From positions 372,001 to 436,000 of the forward strand of contig NZ_JAHXDN010000004.1 of assembly GCF_019375555.1 (NCBI RefSeq): a DNA stretch of 64,000 nucleotides. Direction: 5' to 3'. Origin of the DNA: Roseobacter insulae (GTDB lineage Bacteria > Pseudomonadota > Alphaproteobacteria > Rhodobacterales > Rhodobacteraceae). Shown here piece by piece: positions 15,256-24,594 of the stretch; positions within the stretch are counted from its first letter, which is position 1; every line of letters begins with the position of its first letter. The notes under the pieces were generated by a model. That model saw nothing but the letters and a program-made list of their open reading frames with translations, was not told where the DNA came from and searched no databases. Position numbers and translations under genes: made by a program.

Positions 15256-16482
15256 TCATTCTGTCTGCGTCCGGTCCTGTTGCGTTTCGAATGAGACCGC
15301 ACCGTCAAGCCCGGTCGATCCATAAAGCCAGGCCATCTGATCAAACCATTGATCGGGTCCGCGGGCGGCCATCACCTCGTTGCGCAGGGCCGCGTGGGCA
15401 CCGGAGGCATGATACACATGGGTGCCGATCTCGCGGGACTGCAACTGCACCCGGGCTGTCCGCAGACGCCGCCTGTCCTGATACCGGATCAATGCCGTCG
15501 GCAGGTCATCGTCGGCGGAAAGTTCGTCCGCAAGGCAGACCGCATCTTCCAGCGCCATGCAGGCGCCCTGAGCCATGTACTGCATCATCGGATGCGCGGC
15601 GTCCCCCAGCAAGGCCACGCGCCCGTCCGTCCAGCGCAGGACCGGCTCCCGATCGCATAACACCCAGAGTTTCCAATCCGCGCCCTTGTCGATGATCTGA
15701 CGCGCGCGCGGATGTATGTGCTCAAACCCCTTGCGCACTTCGTCATGGCCTACGGGCAGGCCAGCCACCGGCTCCGGCGCGTCGTTGTGATAGGTCGCGA
15801 CCAGATTGAACAAATCACCACCCGACAACGGATAGTGCACGATGTGACATTTCGGGCCGGCCCAAAGTGTCGCATCGTTCCATCTGAGGTCTTCGGGCAT
15901 CTCCGCTGCCGGGATGACGGAACGGTAGGTGGTATGCCCTGACACCAATGGCGGCCCGTCGCCGACAAGCTGAGCCCGCATCCTTGACCACAATCCATCC
16001 GCACCGACCAGCGCACGCCCCTGCAGTTGCGCGCCATCGTGCAGAACAGCGGTCACATGGTCAGCGGTCTGGGTGTAGCGATCGACACCAGAGTGGGTTC
16101 GCAGGTCGATCAGCGGGTTTTCGACACAGGCGGCCAACATAACGCCGTGCAAATCGCCCCGATGCACGACAGCGTAGGGGTTTCCAAATCTGGCGCGAAA
16201 CCCTTCGCCCAGGGGAATGTGGGTGATCTGCTCTCCGCTCACCGCGTCCATCAGGCGCAGGTTGTCGACATAGACAGCCAGCCTGCGTGCCTGATCTCCG
16301 ATGCCCAGAGCATCAAATGCATGAAAGGCATTTGGCCCCAACTGGATACCGGCACCGATTTCACCGAGGTGTCGCGCCTTTTCCAGCACAACGGACCCAA
16401 GGCCCTTCTGCGCCAGACCCAGCGCCGCCGCCAGCCCGCCGATGCCACCACCCGCAATCAAGACGCTATCTGCTTCTGCCAT
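15256..16482 (-). CDS. FAD-dependent aromatic monooxygenase (3-hydroxybenzoate 6-hydroxylase / salicylate hydroxylase type)
   Basis: This 408-residue flavoprotein belongs to the PHBH family (group A hydroxylases), which use NAD(P)H and O2 to hydroxylate phenolic acids. It has the GGGIGG ADP-binding fold at residues 9-14, a PYAVVHRGDLH segment, the DG motif in GADGLWS, and the second FAD motif GDAAHPMMQYMAQG. ATG 16482 has GGGAG upstream; the ORF extends further without support. The sequence style is closest, from memory, to 3-hydroxybenzoate 6-monooxygenases, which make gentisate. No gentisate dioxygenase is in the window, so the assignment is open. It is upstream of the TRAP genes on the same strand. 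Confidence 0.85.
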   Translation of the reverse strand: MAEADSVLIAGGGIGGLAAALGLAQKGLGSVVLEKARHLGEIGAGIQLGPNAFHAFDALGIGDQARRLAVYVDNLRLMDAVSGEQITHIPLGEGFRARFGNPYAVVHRGDLHGVMLAACVENPLIDLRTHSGVDRYTQTADHVTAVLHDGAQLQGRALVGADGLWSRMRAQLVGDGPPLVSGHTTYRSVIPAAEMPEDLRWNDATLWAGPKCHIVHYPLSGGDLFNLVATYHNDAPEPVAGLPVGHDEVRKGFEHIHPRARQIIDKGADWKLWVLCDREPVLRWTDGRVALLGDAAHPMMQYMAQGACMALEDAVCLADELSADDDLPTALIRYQDRRRLRTARVQLQSREIGTHVYHASGAHAALRNEVMAARGPDQWFDQMAWLYGSTGLDGAVSFETQQDRTQTE

Positions 16483-16555
16483 GACCCTATCTCCCACGGG
16501 GCATAACCTTGCGCGCGCGGGCAGCATGGTCAATCTGAATGATCAGAAAGGGGAG

Positions 16556-16632
<77 letters not shown>

Positions 16633-16685
16633 ATCGGGGCGTGGACTATGCCAGCCCCGCAGCGCCGTCAAGGCAGAAAGCGCGA

Positions 16686-17720
16686 TTAATGCCCGCGGAC
16701 GGCGTCAATCATGCGTTGTACATTATCCGGATCGGCATCGGGCGTGATCCCATGGCCAAGGTTGAAGATGTGCGGCCCGTTGGACAGCGCCTCTACAATG
16801 GCCCGCGCGTCATCGACCAAACCCTGCCCTCCGGTTACCATATGGCTGCTGGCGAGGTTCCCCTGCACGCAGCCATCGACCTGAACATGCTCCGCGGCCC
16901 ACTGCGCACTGACCGAGTTGTCAAGCGCCACACAATCCACACCTGTTGCCCGGGCAAAACCGATGTAGTTATAGCCCGCTTCGCGCGGGAACCCGATGAC
17001 CGGCGTATCGGGATGTTTTTTCTTAAGGGCGGATGTGATCTCGCGTGCGGGTTCTAAGGCATATTTCTGGAACGCGTCGCCTTTCAACGATCCGGCCCAG
17101 CTGTCGAAAATCTTGACCACTTCGGCACCGGCTTCGATTTGAGCGTAGAGGTAGTCGATTGTGCCGGCGGTGATCCGCGCCAGCAACGCCTCGAAAAGCG
17201 GCGTATTCTCCTGCATCAGGGCATGTGCCAGTGCCTGATCAGGGGTACCACGCCCGGCAATCATATAGGTGGCGACGGTCCATGGCGCGCCTGCAAAGCC
17301 GATCAGGGTGGTTTCCGCAGGCAGCTCACCGCGCAAAATCCGCACGGTTTCATAGATCGGGTTCAACGTTTCGTGAATATCCTCAACCGGGCCAAGTTTG
17401 TCGAAATCCGCCTGTGTCTGCACGGTGGACAGCCGCGGCCCCTCGCCCGTGACGAACCACAAATCCGCACCAAGCGCCTGCGGCAACAACAGGATGTCGG
17501 CAAACAGGATCGCCGCGTCGAACCCATAGCGACGAATAGGTTGCAGCGTGACCTCCGCAGCGAGTTCCGGATTGTAGCACAAGGACAGAAAATCCCCGGC
17601 CTGCGCGCGGGTTGCCCGGTATTCGGGCAGGTACCGTCCCGCCTGCCGCATCATCCAGATCGGCGGGGTCGGCAGCGTCTCACCGGCAAGAGCGCGCAGG
17701 ATGGTTTTGGTCGGGGCCAT
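16686..17720 (-). CDS. hemE: Uroporphyrinogen decarboxylase
   Basis: HemE removes four carboxyl groups from uroporphyrinogen III to give coproporphyrinogen III in haem synthesis. The 344-residue protein carries the signature [16 protein letters not shown] near the N-terminus and the conserved GFAGAPWT segment. ATG 17720 follows a GAGG site; the longer frame begins in the hemE-hemC intergenic region. It is divergent from hemC with about 100 bases between them, so they may share a control region. It lies beside a tRNA gene. Confidence 0.97.
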   Translation of the reverse strand: MAPTKTILRALAGETLPTPPIWMMRQAGRYLPEYRATRAQAGDFLSLCYNPELAAEVTLQPIRRYGFDAAILFADILLLPQALGADLWFVTGEGPRLSTVQTQADFDKLGPVEDIHETLNPIYETVRILRGELPAETTLIGFAGAPWTVATYMIAGRGTPDQALAHALMQENTPLFEALLARITAGTIDYLYAQIEAGAEVVKIFDSWAGSLKGDAFQKYALEPAREITSALKKKHPDTPVIGFPREAGYNYIGFARATGVDCVALDNSVSAQWAAEHVQVDGCVQGNLASSHMVTGGQGLVDDARAIVEALSNGPHIFNLGHGITPDADPDNVQRMIDAVRGH

Positions 17721-17822
17721 AGTGTCCTCATTTTCAATTTCCCTTTTGGTCAAGGTCAGCGCCGCCGATGTCAAGGGACTGACGGGTTGTCAGGATAAAT
17801 TGACGCGCCTATTGATTGTCGC

Positions 17823-18773
17823 ATGACAGTAACCCTCCCCACCCCCGACCGCCCGTTGAAGATTGGCACACGCGGCTCTCCGCTGGCGCTGGCGCAGGCC
17901 TACGAGACCCGTGAAAGACTGTCTCGGGCCTTTGATCTGCCCGAGAACTGCTTTGCGATTATCGTGATCAAGGTCACGGGGGATGCCATTCAGGATCGCC
18001 CCCTGAAGGAGATTGGGGGCAAGGGGCTTTTCACCCGCGAGATCGAAGAAGACCTGCTGTCAGGCAAAATTGATATCGCCGTTCACTCGATGAAGGACAT
18101 GCCGACGGTGCAACCGGATGGGCTGATCCTCGATACCTACCTGCCGCGGGAAGATGTTCGCGATGCTTTCGTCTCACCCTCGCTGACGGGCATTGCCGGT
18201 CTGGCTTCGGGCGCGGTTGTGGGCACATCCAGCCTGCGTCGCAAAGCGCAGTTGCTGAACCGCAGGCCCGATCTGAAAGTGGTCGAGTTTCGCGGCAACG
18301 TGCAGACCCGGTTGAAGAAATTGAGCGATGGCGTTGCCGATTGCACGTTTCTGGCCGCAGCCGGGCTGAACCGGCTTGCCATGGCGGACGTGCCCGCGAC
18401 GCCGATTGATCCGGATGACATGCTGCCCGCCATAGCCCAGGGCGCGATTGGCATCGAGCGCCGGATAGCCGATGGCAACACGGCGGAGCTGCTCAGCAGA
18501 ATACATCACACCGAAACCGGTCAGCGTCTCGCTGCGGAACGCGCGTTCCTGCTGACCCTTGACGGATCGTGCGAAACCCCAATTGCCGGGCTGGCGGAAC
18601 TCGACGCGGACAAGCTGAGGCTGCGGGGTGAAGTGCTGCGCCCCGATGGATCACAGGCCATCGCCGGGGAACGTGTAGGTGTCATCTCCGATGGGGCCGC
18701 CATGGGCAAGGATCTGGCGGAGGAACTGTTGTCACGGGCCGGTACGGGCTTCTTCGACTGGCACGGCGCCTAA
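17823..18773 (+). CDS. hemC: Porphobilinogen deaminase (hydroxymethylbilane synthase)
   Basis: HemC polymerises four porphobilinogen molecules to hydroxymethylbilane using a covalent dipyrromethane cofactor. The 316-residue protein starts with KIGTRGSPLALAQA and contains HSMKDMPT and the GTSSLRRKAQL segment. Cys250 in LDGSCETPIAG is the cofactor attachment site. It is divergently transcribed from hemE and convergent with hemF, 15 bases apart. No anomaly. Confidence 0.97.
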   Translation: MTVTLPTPDRPLKIGTRGSPLALAQAYETRERLSRAFDLPENCFAIIVIKVTGDAIQDRPLKEIGGKGLFTREIEEDLLSGKIDIAVHSMKDMPTVQPDGLILDTYLPREDVRDAFVSPSLTGIAGLASGAVVGTSSLRRKAQLLNRRPDLKVVEFRGNVQTRLKKLSDGVADCTFLAAAGLNRLAMADVPATPIDPDDMLPAIAQGAIGIERRIADGNTAELLSRIHHTETGQRLAAERAFLLTLDGSCETPIAGLAELDADKLRLRGEVLRPDGSQAIAGERVGVISDGAAMGKDLAEELLSRAGTGFFDWHGA

Positions 18774-18788
18774 GCGCGATATCCCGCC

Positions 18789-19682
18789 TCAGACCCATTT
18801 CGCCAGGGGCGGCAAACTCATCAGCACGGCATTGGCATCATGCCCGGTTTCAAGACCGAACTTGGTGCCTCTGTCATAGACCAGATTGTACTCGGCATAG
18901 AGGCCCCTATGCACCAGTTGTGCGTCTTTGTCGGCTTCTGACCACTCCTGAACCCGGCGTTTCCGGACCAGCGGCAGATAGGCCGGAAGAAACGCCCGAC
19001 CGATATCCTGGGTCAGCGCGAAATCGGCGTCCCAATCGCCGGAACAGTGATCATCCATGAAGATGCCGCCAACCCCACGGGCCCGGTTACGGTGCGGGAT
19101 GAAGAAATACTCATCCGCCCAATCCTTCAGCCTGGGATAGAAGTCTGCACCATGCGGGTCGAGGTGTTCTTGTTGTGTGGCATGAAAATGCGCGGTGTCC
19201 TCGCTGTATTCGATACAGGGATTCAGGTCCGAACCGCCACCGAACCACCATGCATGGGGTGTCCAGAACATGCGGGTATTCATGTGCACCGCCGGCGCGT
19301 GCGGGTTCTGCATATGCGCCACCAGCGATATGCCAGATGCCCAGAAGCGCGGATCATCTTTCATCCCCGGGATGCCTTTACGGGCGGCCATCGCCATTTG
19401 TGCCCGCTCGCCCAGCGTTCCGTAAACGGTCGAGATATTCACGCCGACTTTCTCGAACACCCGGCCGCCGCGCAGGACGCTCATCAATCCACCGCCGGCA
19501 TCGGTGCCATCGTCACTGCTTCGCCTGGTTTCGGTGACGTCGAAATGCCCCGGCTCGGCATCGGACATCGGGCCTGACCTGTGATCCTGCTCCAGCGCCT
19601 CGAAAGCAGCGACGATCTGGTCGCGCAAGTCCCTGAACCAGGCAGAGGCCCGGTTCTTTTCGCTGTCAAAACTATCAGTCAT
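18789..19682 (-). CDS. hemF: Oxygen-dependent coproporphyrinogen III oxidase
   Basis: HemF decarboxylates coproporphyrinogen III to protoporphyrinogen IX with O2. The 297-residue length fits the family. Conserved segments are HMNTRMF, WWFGGGSDLNP and EYNLVYDRGTKFGL. The oxygen-independent counterpart HemN is also in this window, controlled by an FNR-type box, so the cell can make haem at high and low oxygen. It is convergent with hemC. Confidence 0.96.
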   Translation of the reverse strand: MTDSFDSEKNRASAWFRDLRDQIVAAFEALEQDHRSGPMSDAEPGHFDVTETRRSSDDGTDAGGGLMSVLRGGRVFEKVGVNISTVYGTLGERAQMAMAARKGIPGMKDDPRFWASGISLVAHMQNPHAPAVHMNTRMFWTPHAWWFGGGSDLNPCIEYSEDTAHFHATQQEHLDPHGADFYPRLKDWADEYFFIPHRNRARGVGGIFMDDHCSGDWDADFALTQDIGRAFLPAYLPLVRKRRVQEWSEADKDAQLVHRGLYAEYNLVYDRGTKFGLETGHDANAVLMSLPPLAKWV

Positions 19683-19755
19683 CGGGCGTCCAGTTGGTCA
19701 CGGTTTCATGCCACCATGTGTAAACCTGAATGCGCCGGAACGAAAAGCGGGAAAT

Positions 19756-20556
19756 CTAATGTGCCGGGGCCGACACCGCATCCAGAAGGCTGCGCCCACC
19801 GTCCACCGTGATCACCTCACCCGTCATGAACCCCGACCCTTCGGCGGCCAGAAACTGAACCGCATCCGCCAACTCGGACGGGCCTGCGATGCGACCCAAA
19901 GGCGTGTGACTGCGTATGTCATCTCGCCACTCGCTGTTTTCAACCACGGATGATTTCAGCGAAGCGCTCATCACCGACCCGAAGGCCACGGCATTGACCC
20001 GGATGCGTTCAGGGGCCAGCGCCAATGCCATGGAGCGCGTCATCTGCTCCAATGCGGCGGACGCAATCGAATACCCCATCAGTTCCGGCCGCGTATTGCG
20101 CGCCGCGATAGAGCTGAGGTTGATGATCGAGCCTACCTGACCCTCGGGTTGCTCCGTCCCCTGTTTGATCATGCGTCGCGCAACCTGCTGAGTGAGGTGG
20201 AGCGATGTCATCAGATTCTGCTCCAACAGGATCGAGACGGACTTGTCCTCCACATCAAGCGCGTCGGTCGCCATAACCTGACGGGAGGCATTCACCAGGA
20301 TATCGACACGCTCAAAGGCGTCGATTGTCGCTGACACGAGGTTTGCAATGGTCAGACGCTGGCGCAGGTCACCTGCAAAGTAGCGCAGGTTGCCGTCGTC
20401 CGTCTGATCACCCCATTCGGAGGCGAGTTTCTTCTCATCCATATCGGCACACATCACGTTCGCGCCGCGATCCGCGAACTGGCGGGCAATCGCCAGACCA
20501 ATGCCATTGGCGGCGCCTGTGACAATGGCGGTTTTACCGTTGATCGAAAATGACAT
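19756..20556 (-). CDS. Divergent short-chain dehydrogenase lacking the catalytic Lys
   Basis: This is a 266-residue SDR-fold protein. The cofactor loop TGAANGIG is at residues 14-21, and an acidic residue after the second strand (CADMDE) suggests NAD. Ser-Tyr active-site positions are present (NLSSIA, then Tyr162 in GYSIASAAL), but the position four after Tyr is Ser166 instead of the usual Lys, and the structural NNAG motif reads NASR. The codons are clear in the DNA. The C-terminal GGRSLLDA segment is normal. It may be a weak or repurposed enzyme, or a binding protein. It lies 73 bases upstream of hemF on the same strand. Confidence 0.88.
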   Translation of the reverse strand: MSFSINGKTAIVTGAANGIGLAIARQFADRGANVMCADMDEKKLASEWGDQTDDGNLRYFAGDLRQRLTIANLVSATIDAFERVDILVNASRQVMATDALDVEDKSVSILLEQNLMTSLHLTQQVARRMIKQGTEQPEGQVGSIINLSSIAARNTRPELMGYSIASAALEQMTRSMALALAPERIRVNAVAFGSVMSASLKSSVVENSEWRDDIRSHTPLGRIAGPSELADAVQFLAAEGSGFMTGEVITVDGGRSLLDAVSAPAH

Positions 20557-20591
20557 GGGAGCCCTCTCTGGCGGTGTTCAGTCTTGCGCCT

Positions 20592-21584
20592 TCACGCCCT
20601 CTTGCGAAGCGGACGGCTGGCGCGGAACAGCTTGAAGCGTGTATCCGCCCCGGCTTCTGTAACGTGGGCAAAGGTTGCCCGCAAAGTGGACTCATACGGC
20701 AGGTGTCGGTTTGCTACCATCCACAATTGACCCTGTGGATGCAACACTCTCGCAGCCGATTGCATAAAGGCGCGCCCCAGGTCCGGGTCAGCCGCGCGGC
20801 CCGTGTGAAAAGGGGGGTTCATCACAACCGTGTCAATCGGTTCCGGCGGCGACCAACTCGTGGCGTCCGCCCAATGGAAGCGGGCGCGGCCATCCGCGAC
20901 GTTGCGACGGGCGCATTCGAGTGCCATGTGGTTCGCCTCGACCAGATGCACGGCGTCGATGTCGGACCGTGTCAAAACATGCGCCGACAGGTACCCCCAC
21001 CCGGCACCAAGGTCGGCGATGCGCTTGCCCAGTTTTTCCGGCAGAGCAGATGCCAATAGCGCCGAGGCCGGATCGACTGCATCCGCAGAGAATACACCCG
21101 GCGCGGTCCAGAAGCCACCTTGCGTCAAGGCGGGCCCGACGTCCCAGTCCCGGAACGCTTCCGGGTCCCGGTTTTCAAACCAGAACAGTTTGCCGTGGGC
21201 TTTCGATACCGGACCATGCACCTGAACGCGTTTGCGGACGTCCTTCAGAACACTATCAACACCATCCGTTTTCTGCCCGTCGATCACGACAATACCGCTT
21301 GCATGCGCGACGCTGCTGGCCAGCAAAGCGCGCGCTTCGGTCTTGGCACGCGGCAAGCAGACGATCGCCGCTGCATAGGTCTTGTCGATGCCAACCGTGC
21401 AATCGTAGCCGCGCGCCTGCCACGCATCGTGGGTTGGTTTGAATCCGTGGATGATTTGCGCTCGGTCCCTGGGCACACCGGGCAAGCTGGCTTCGGCGTT
21501 CGGCTGGATTATGGCAATGGGCCCGTGTTCCGGCCACACCAGACCACCCCCGTCAAGGGCCAGCGGCAAGCGTGCGTCGATCAC
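20592..21584 (-). CDS. RsmC-like class I methyltransferase
   Basis: This 330-residue SAM-dependent methyltransferase has a two-half layout like RsmC, which methylates G1207 of 16S rRNA. The C-terminal half has the SAM motif I IADLGAGWGYLS, an acidic motif II (HLVEANHMALE), and NPPFHTGR, the base-methylase motif found in RsmC/RlmG proteins. The N-terminal half is a degenerate copy without catalytic motifs. It starts with GTG, four bases after the clpS stop, so the genes are coupled. The target RNA is inferred from family likeness. Confidence 0.87.
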   Translation of the reverse strand: MIDARLPLALDGGGLVWPEHGPIAIIQPNAEASLPGVPRDRAQIIHGFKPTHDAWQARGYDCTVGIDKTYAAAIVCLPRAKTEARALLASSVAHASGIVVIDGQKTDGVDSVLKDVRKRVQVHGPVSKAHGKLFWFENRDPEAFRDWDVGPALTQGGFWTAPGVFSADAVDPASALLASALPEKLGKRIADLGAGWGYLSAHVLTRSDIDAVHLVEANHMALECARRNVADGRARFHWADATSWSPPEPIDTVVMNPPFHTGRAADPDLGRAFMQSAARVLHPQGQLWMVANRHLPYESTLRATFAHVTEAGADTRFKLFRASRPLRKRA

Positions 21585-21588
21585 CTGA

Positions 21589-21930
21589 CTATTCTTCTTT
21601 TTCCATTGTGCACTGCAGCGGGTGCTGGTGCCGGCGAGCGAAATCCATCACCTGCGCCACCTTTGTTTCGGCAATCTCGTGACTGAAAACGCCGACAACG
21701 GCAACGCCTTTCTTGTGCACCGTCAACATGATCTCGAAGGCCTGCGCATGGTTGAGGCCGAAAAAGCGCTCAAGCACGTGCACGACGAACTCCATGGGCG
21801 TGAAGTCATCGTTCAGCAACAAGACCTTGTACAGCGGCGGACGCTTGGTCTTGGGCTTGGTTGCGGTCAGAACCGAGGTATCACCCTCGTCATCCGACCG
21901 GTCCGTCATCATGAATGCGTCGCGGTGCAT
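21589..21930 (-). CDS. clpS: ATP-dependent Clp protease adaptor ClpS
   Basis: ClpS delivers N-degron proteins to ClpAP. The conserved core [20 protein letters not shown] contains the Asn-Asp pair that grips the N-terminal residue of the substrate, and a HKKG segment follows. I place the start at ATG 21930, which has AGGAG six bases upstream, giving 113 residues; an ATG at 21957 has no ribosome-binding site. It precedes the RsmC-like methyltransferase gene by four bases. Confidence 0.95.
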   Translation of the reverse strand: MHRDAFMMTDRSDDEGDTSVLTATKPKTKRPPLYKVLLLNDDFTPMEFVVHVLERFFGLNHAQAFEIMLTVHKKGVAVVGVFSHEIAETKVAQVMDFARRHQHPLQCTMEKEE

Positions 21931-22017
21931 TTCTGCTCCTGATCGTCTTTTGGCCATGGTGAGTCGTTGAGCGCTCTATATAAACTGTCTGAGCATTTAG
22001 AAAAGGGGGCGTACATC

Positions 22018-22725
22018 ATGGTTAAAGGCTTGACCACGGTGGCTTTCGATGCCGATGACACATTGTGGCACAATGAGCGCTTCTTTCAAATGACCCAGGC
22101 GCATTTTGCCGACCTTCTGTCGGAGTTCACCGATCGTGCTGACCTGATGTCGCGTTTATTGGCGGCAGAGAAACGTAACCTCGGGCATTACGGGTTCGGG
22201 GTGAAGGGTTTTACCCTATCGATGATCGAAACGGCGATCGAGGTCACGAACGGCAACGTCGCAGCCTCCGTCATTGCCGAGATCATGGAGGCTGGCCGCG
22301 AGATGCTCCGCCATCCCGTGGATTTGCTGCCCCATGCGCAGGAAGCGGTGGAAGCGGCGGGCCGGACGCATCGTCTTTTATTGATTACCAAAGGTGACTT
22401 GCTGGATCAGGAACGCAAACTCGCGCAGTCCGGCCTGGGTGACCACTTCGACGCCGTGGAAATTGTCTCTGACAAGAAGCCGCAGGTTTACCGGGATATC
22501 TTCGAGCGGCACGGTGATGGCCCGGATCGGGGCGTGATGGTCGGAAACTCCATGAAATCTGACGTGTTGCCAATGATCGACGCGGGTGGCTGGGGTGTTT
22601 TCGTGCCCCACGGACATGAGTGGGACCTCGAAAAAGCATTACCGCCGCAGGATAATCCACGCTACCGCGCCCTGCCGGATTTGGCGGGACTCACACAGTT
22701 GATCGACCAAATCGAAAACCGCTGA
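22018..22725 (+). CDS. HAD family hydrolase
   Basis: This is a 235-residue haloacid-dehalogenase-type phosphatase. Motif I is FDADDTLW (nucleophile Asp and acid Asp), motif II is LLITKGD, the motif III Lys is in DKKPQVY, and motif IV is VGNSMKSDVLP. The C1-type helical cap lies between residues 20 and 95. The start at 22018 has a GGGGG site; a longer frame exists without support. Its substrate is unknown, and phosphoglycolate-like or nucleotide substrates are possible. It is transcribed alone, divergent from clpS. Confidence 0.9.
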   Translation: MVKGLTTVAFDADDTLWHNERFFQMTQAHFADLLSEFTDRADLMSRLLAAEKRNLGHYGFGVKGFTLSMIETAIEVTNGNVAASVIAEIMEAGREMLRHPVDLLPHAQEAVEAAGRTHRLLLITKGDLLDQERKLAQSGLGDHFDAVEIVSDKKPQVYRDIFERHGDGPDRGVMVGNSMKSDVLPMIDAGGWGVFVPHGHEWDLEKALPPQDNPRYRALPDLAGLTQLIDQIENR

Positions 22726-22971
22726 ACGGCCCCACGGGCGAGATTTGCATCCGCCCTTTGTCGCCGTCACGCGTCGCCACAATGCTGCCACAATAGCTCA
22801 ATTGGGTCCCGTTTCGCAAAGGGCCGCTAGATATGGATCGTGCTTCATCGAAAGTTAACGCAAATACCTTAAAACAAAGACTTTATTGAAAACGGAAGCT
22901 GTGGTAGCCTCTCCCACATAAAACGGCCAGTCGAAAAATCGGCGGCATGAGGCAGAAAAAGGCAGGTTATC

Positions 22972-24426
22972 ATGAAGGTTCGGCGTGTAGTGCCGGCCCG
23001 TTACGGGCTATTTATTCTCGCAGCTTTGTGGATGCTGGTGGTTCTGCCACTGAGTGCGGCTGCCGCTCCCTACGCAGCATTTGTCATGGATGCGCGAACC
23101 GGGAAAGTGCTCCACTCCCGAAACGCCGACACACGACTGCACCCGGCATCGTTGACAAAGATGATGACACTCTACATCGCCTTCGAGGCGGTGGAACGTG
23201 GTGAAATCTCGCTCGATACCAAGGTCAGGATTTCCCGGAACGCGGCCTCTGAACCACCCTCCAAGCTGGGCCTCAAGTCAGGGCAGCGCATTGCCTTTCG
23301 CTACTTGATCCGCGCCGCCGCCGTGAAATCCGCCAATGATGCCGCAACCGCCATTGGCGAAGCGCTCGAAGGGTCGGAGGCGGCATTTGCCCGCCGTATG
23401 AACCGCACGGCCAAAGCGCTCGGCATGACGCGCACGACATTCAAGAACGCTCACGGGCTGACTGAATCGGGCCATATGTCGACAGCGCGCGACATGTCGC
23501 TGCTCGGTCGGCACGTGCTTTATGATTATCCGGAGTATTACAACCTCTTCTCGCGCCGTTCGACCAACGCTGGCGTGCGCGAGGTCGCCAACACAAACCG
23601 CCGCCTGCTGGGGGCCTATCGCGGCGCGGATGGCATCAAAACAGGGTACACGCGCGCGGCCGGCTTCAATCTGGTTGCCTCTGCAGAGCGTGGCAGCGAA
23701 CGGATCATTGCAACTGTTTTTGGCGGCACATCCACAAGTGCCCGCAATGCGCGCGTCGCCGAACTGCTGGACATGGGGTTCAAACGGGCACCCACCCGCG
23801 CCGCTTTGAGAAAGCCATCGCGCCCGGTTTACCGCGGGGGTGGTGCAGGTAAAACCATCCGTGTCAGCGGTATCACGAAGACCAGCAAACGCCCCCGTCT
23901 CAGACCCGTTGCCGAGGTCACTGTTCCGGAGGCGCTGCTGGCCGCTATCGAGGCCCCTGCCGCCGCGCAGGCCAGCACCAGCGGTGTTCTGTCGGCGGAT
24001 ATTACATCGGCGTTGATTGAAGCCCAGCAGACAGCGACAGAAACGGAACCTTCCCCGACGCCGGTTCAGAACAGCAGCCTTGCCGCCATATCGACCCGCC
24101 CGGTCATGCGCCCCTCGGCACAGATCGACGCCAGCCAGACCGCCGCAGTGGAAGAAAACGAGGTTGTCACCCGGATGTCGACATCCGGCGGGCATCAATG
24201 GGGCGTGAACGTGGGGCGTTATCCCAGCCGTTACAAGGCGGAACGCGCGCTGGTCACCACTGCCCTTGCGGAGATGACCACGCTGGACGGGACCTTGCGC
24301 AAGGTCGTCAAGAAGCCCACCGGGTTTGATGCCAATTTCCTCGGGATGACGCGCGACAGCGCGGACCTTGCCTGCCGCCGCCTCACCGCGCGGAACATCA
24401 GTTGCTTCATGGTCGGGCCGTCCTGA
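22972..24426 (+). CDS. D-alanyl-D-alanine carboxypeptidase (PBP5/6 family) with C-terminal SPOR domain
   Basis: This 484-residue periplasmic penicillin-binding protein trims the peptidoglycan pentapeptide. A signal peptide spans about residues 1-30. The three active-site motifs of family S11 are present: SLTK (with the nucleophile Ser), SAN and KTG (in GIKTGY). A low-complexity Ala/Pro/Ser linker covers about residues 280-400. The final ~75 residues (HQWGVNVGRYPSRYKAERA onward) form a SPOR domain, which binds denuded glycan at the division septum, so septal localisation is likely. The 246-base upstream gap has an AT-rich section but no motif I can name. Confidence 0.94.
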   Translation: MKVRRVVPARYGLFILAALWMLVVLPLSAAAAPYAAFVMDARTGKVLHSRNADTRLHPASLTKMMTLYIAFEAVERGEISLDTKVRISRNAASEPPSKLGLKSGQRIAFRYLIRAAAVKSANDAATAIGEALEGSEAAFARRMNRTAKALGMTRTTFKNAHGLTESGHMSTARDMSLLGRHVLYDYPEYYNLFSRRSTNAGVREVANTNRRLLGAYRGADGIKTGYTRAAGFNLVASAERGSERIIATVFGGTSTSARNARVAELLDMGFKRAPTRAALRKPSRPVYRGGGAGKTIRVSGITKTSKRPRLRPVAEVTVPEALLAAIEAPAAAQASTSGVLSADITSALIEAQQTATETEPSPTPVQNSSLAAISTRPVMRPSAQIDASQTAAVEENEVVTRMSTSGGHQWGVNVGRYPSRYKAERALVTTALAEMTTLDGTLRKVVKKPTGFDANFLGMTRDSADLACRRLTARNISCFMVGPS

Positions 24427-24435
24427 AGCCCGTCG

Positions 24436-24594
24436 CTACTCTTTCGGGTGATCGTCCCAGGTGTCGTTGAGGATGCGGCGGCTGTCGCCTTCGGGATCGT
24501 CATACTGTCGCGACCGCAAGGTGTAGATAAACCCGATCAATCCGATCCCTCCCAGAAGCAGGGAAATTGGTATCAGGTAGGTCAGAACATTCAT
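24436..24594 (-). CDS. ccoS: cbb3-type oxidase assembly protein CcoS
   Basis: This 52-residue frame encodes one N-terminal transmembrane helix (LIPISLLLGGIGLIGFIYTL) followed by a charged tail, as in CcoS/FixS, which is needed to fit haem and copper into the cbb3 oxidase. Its ATG overlaps the ccoI stop (ATGA), giving the standard ccoGHIS order. The short length, position and hydrophobic N-terminus make it secure. It ends 10 bases from the convergent carboxypeptidase gene. Confidence 0.93.
   Translation of the reverse strand: MNVLTYLIPISLLLGGIGLIGFIYTLRSRQYDDPEGDSRRILNDTWDDHPKE

Noticed and set aside
22852-22876. A CtrA-like site (TTAAC...TTAA) upstream of the carboxypeptidase gene
   Set aside because: The half-sites are 10 bases apart, not the 7 of the CtrA consensus.
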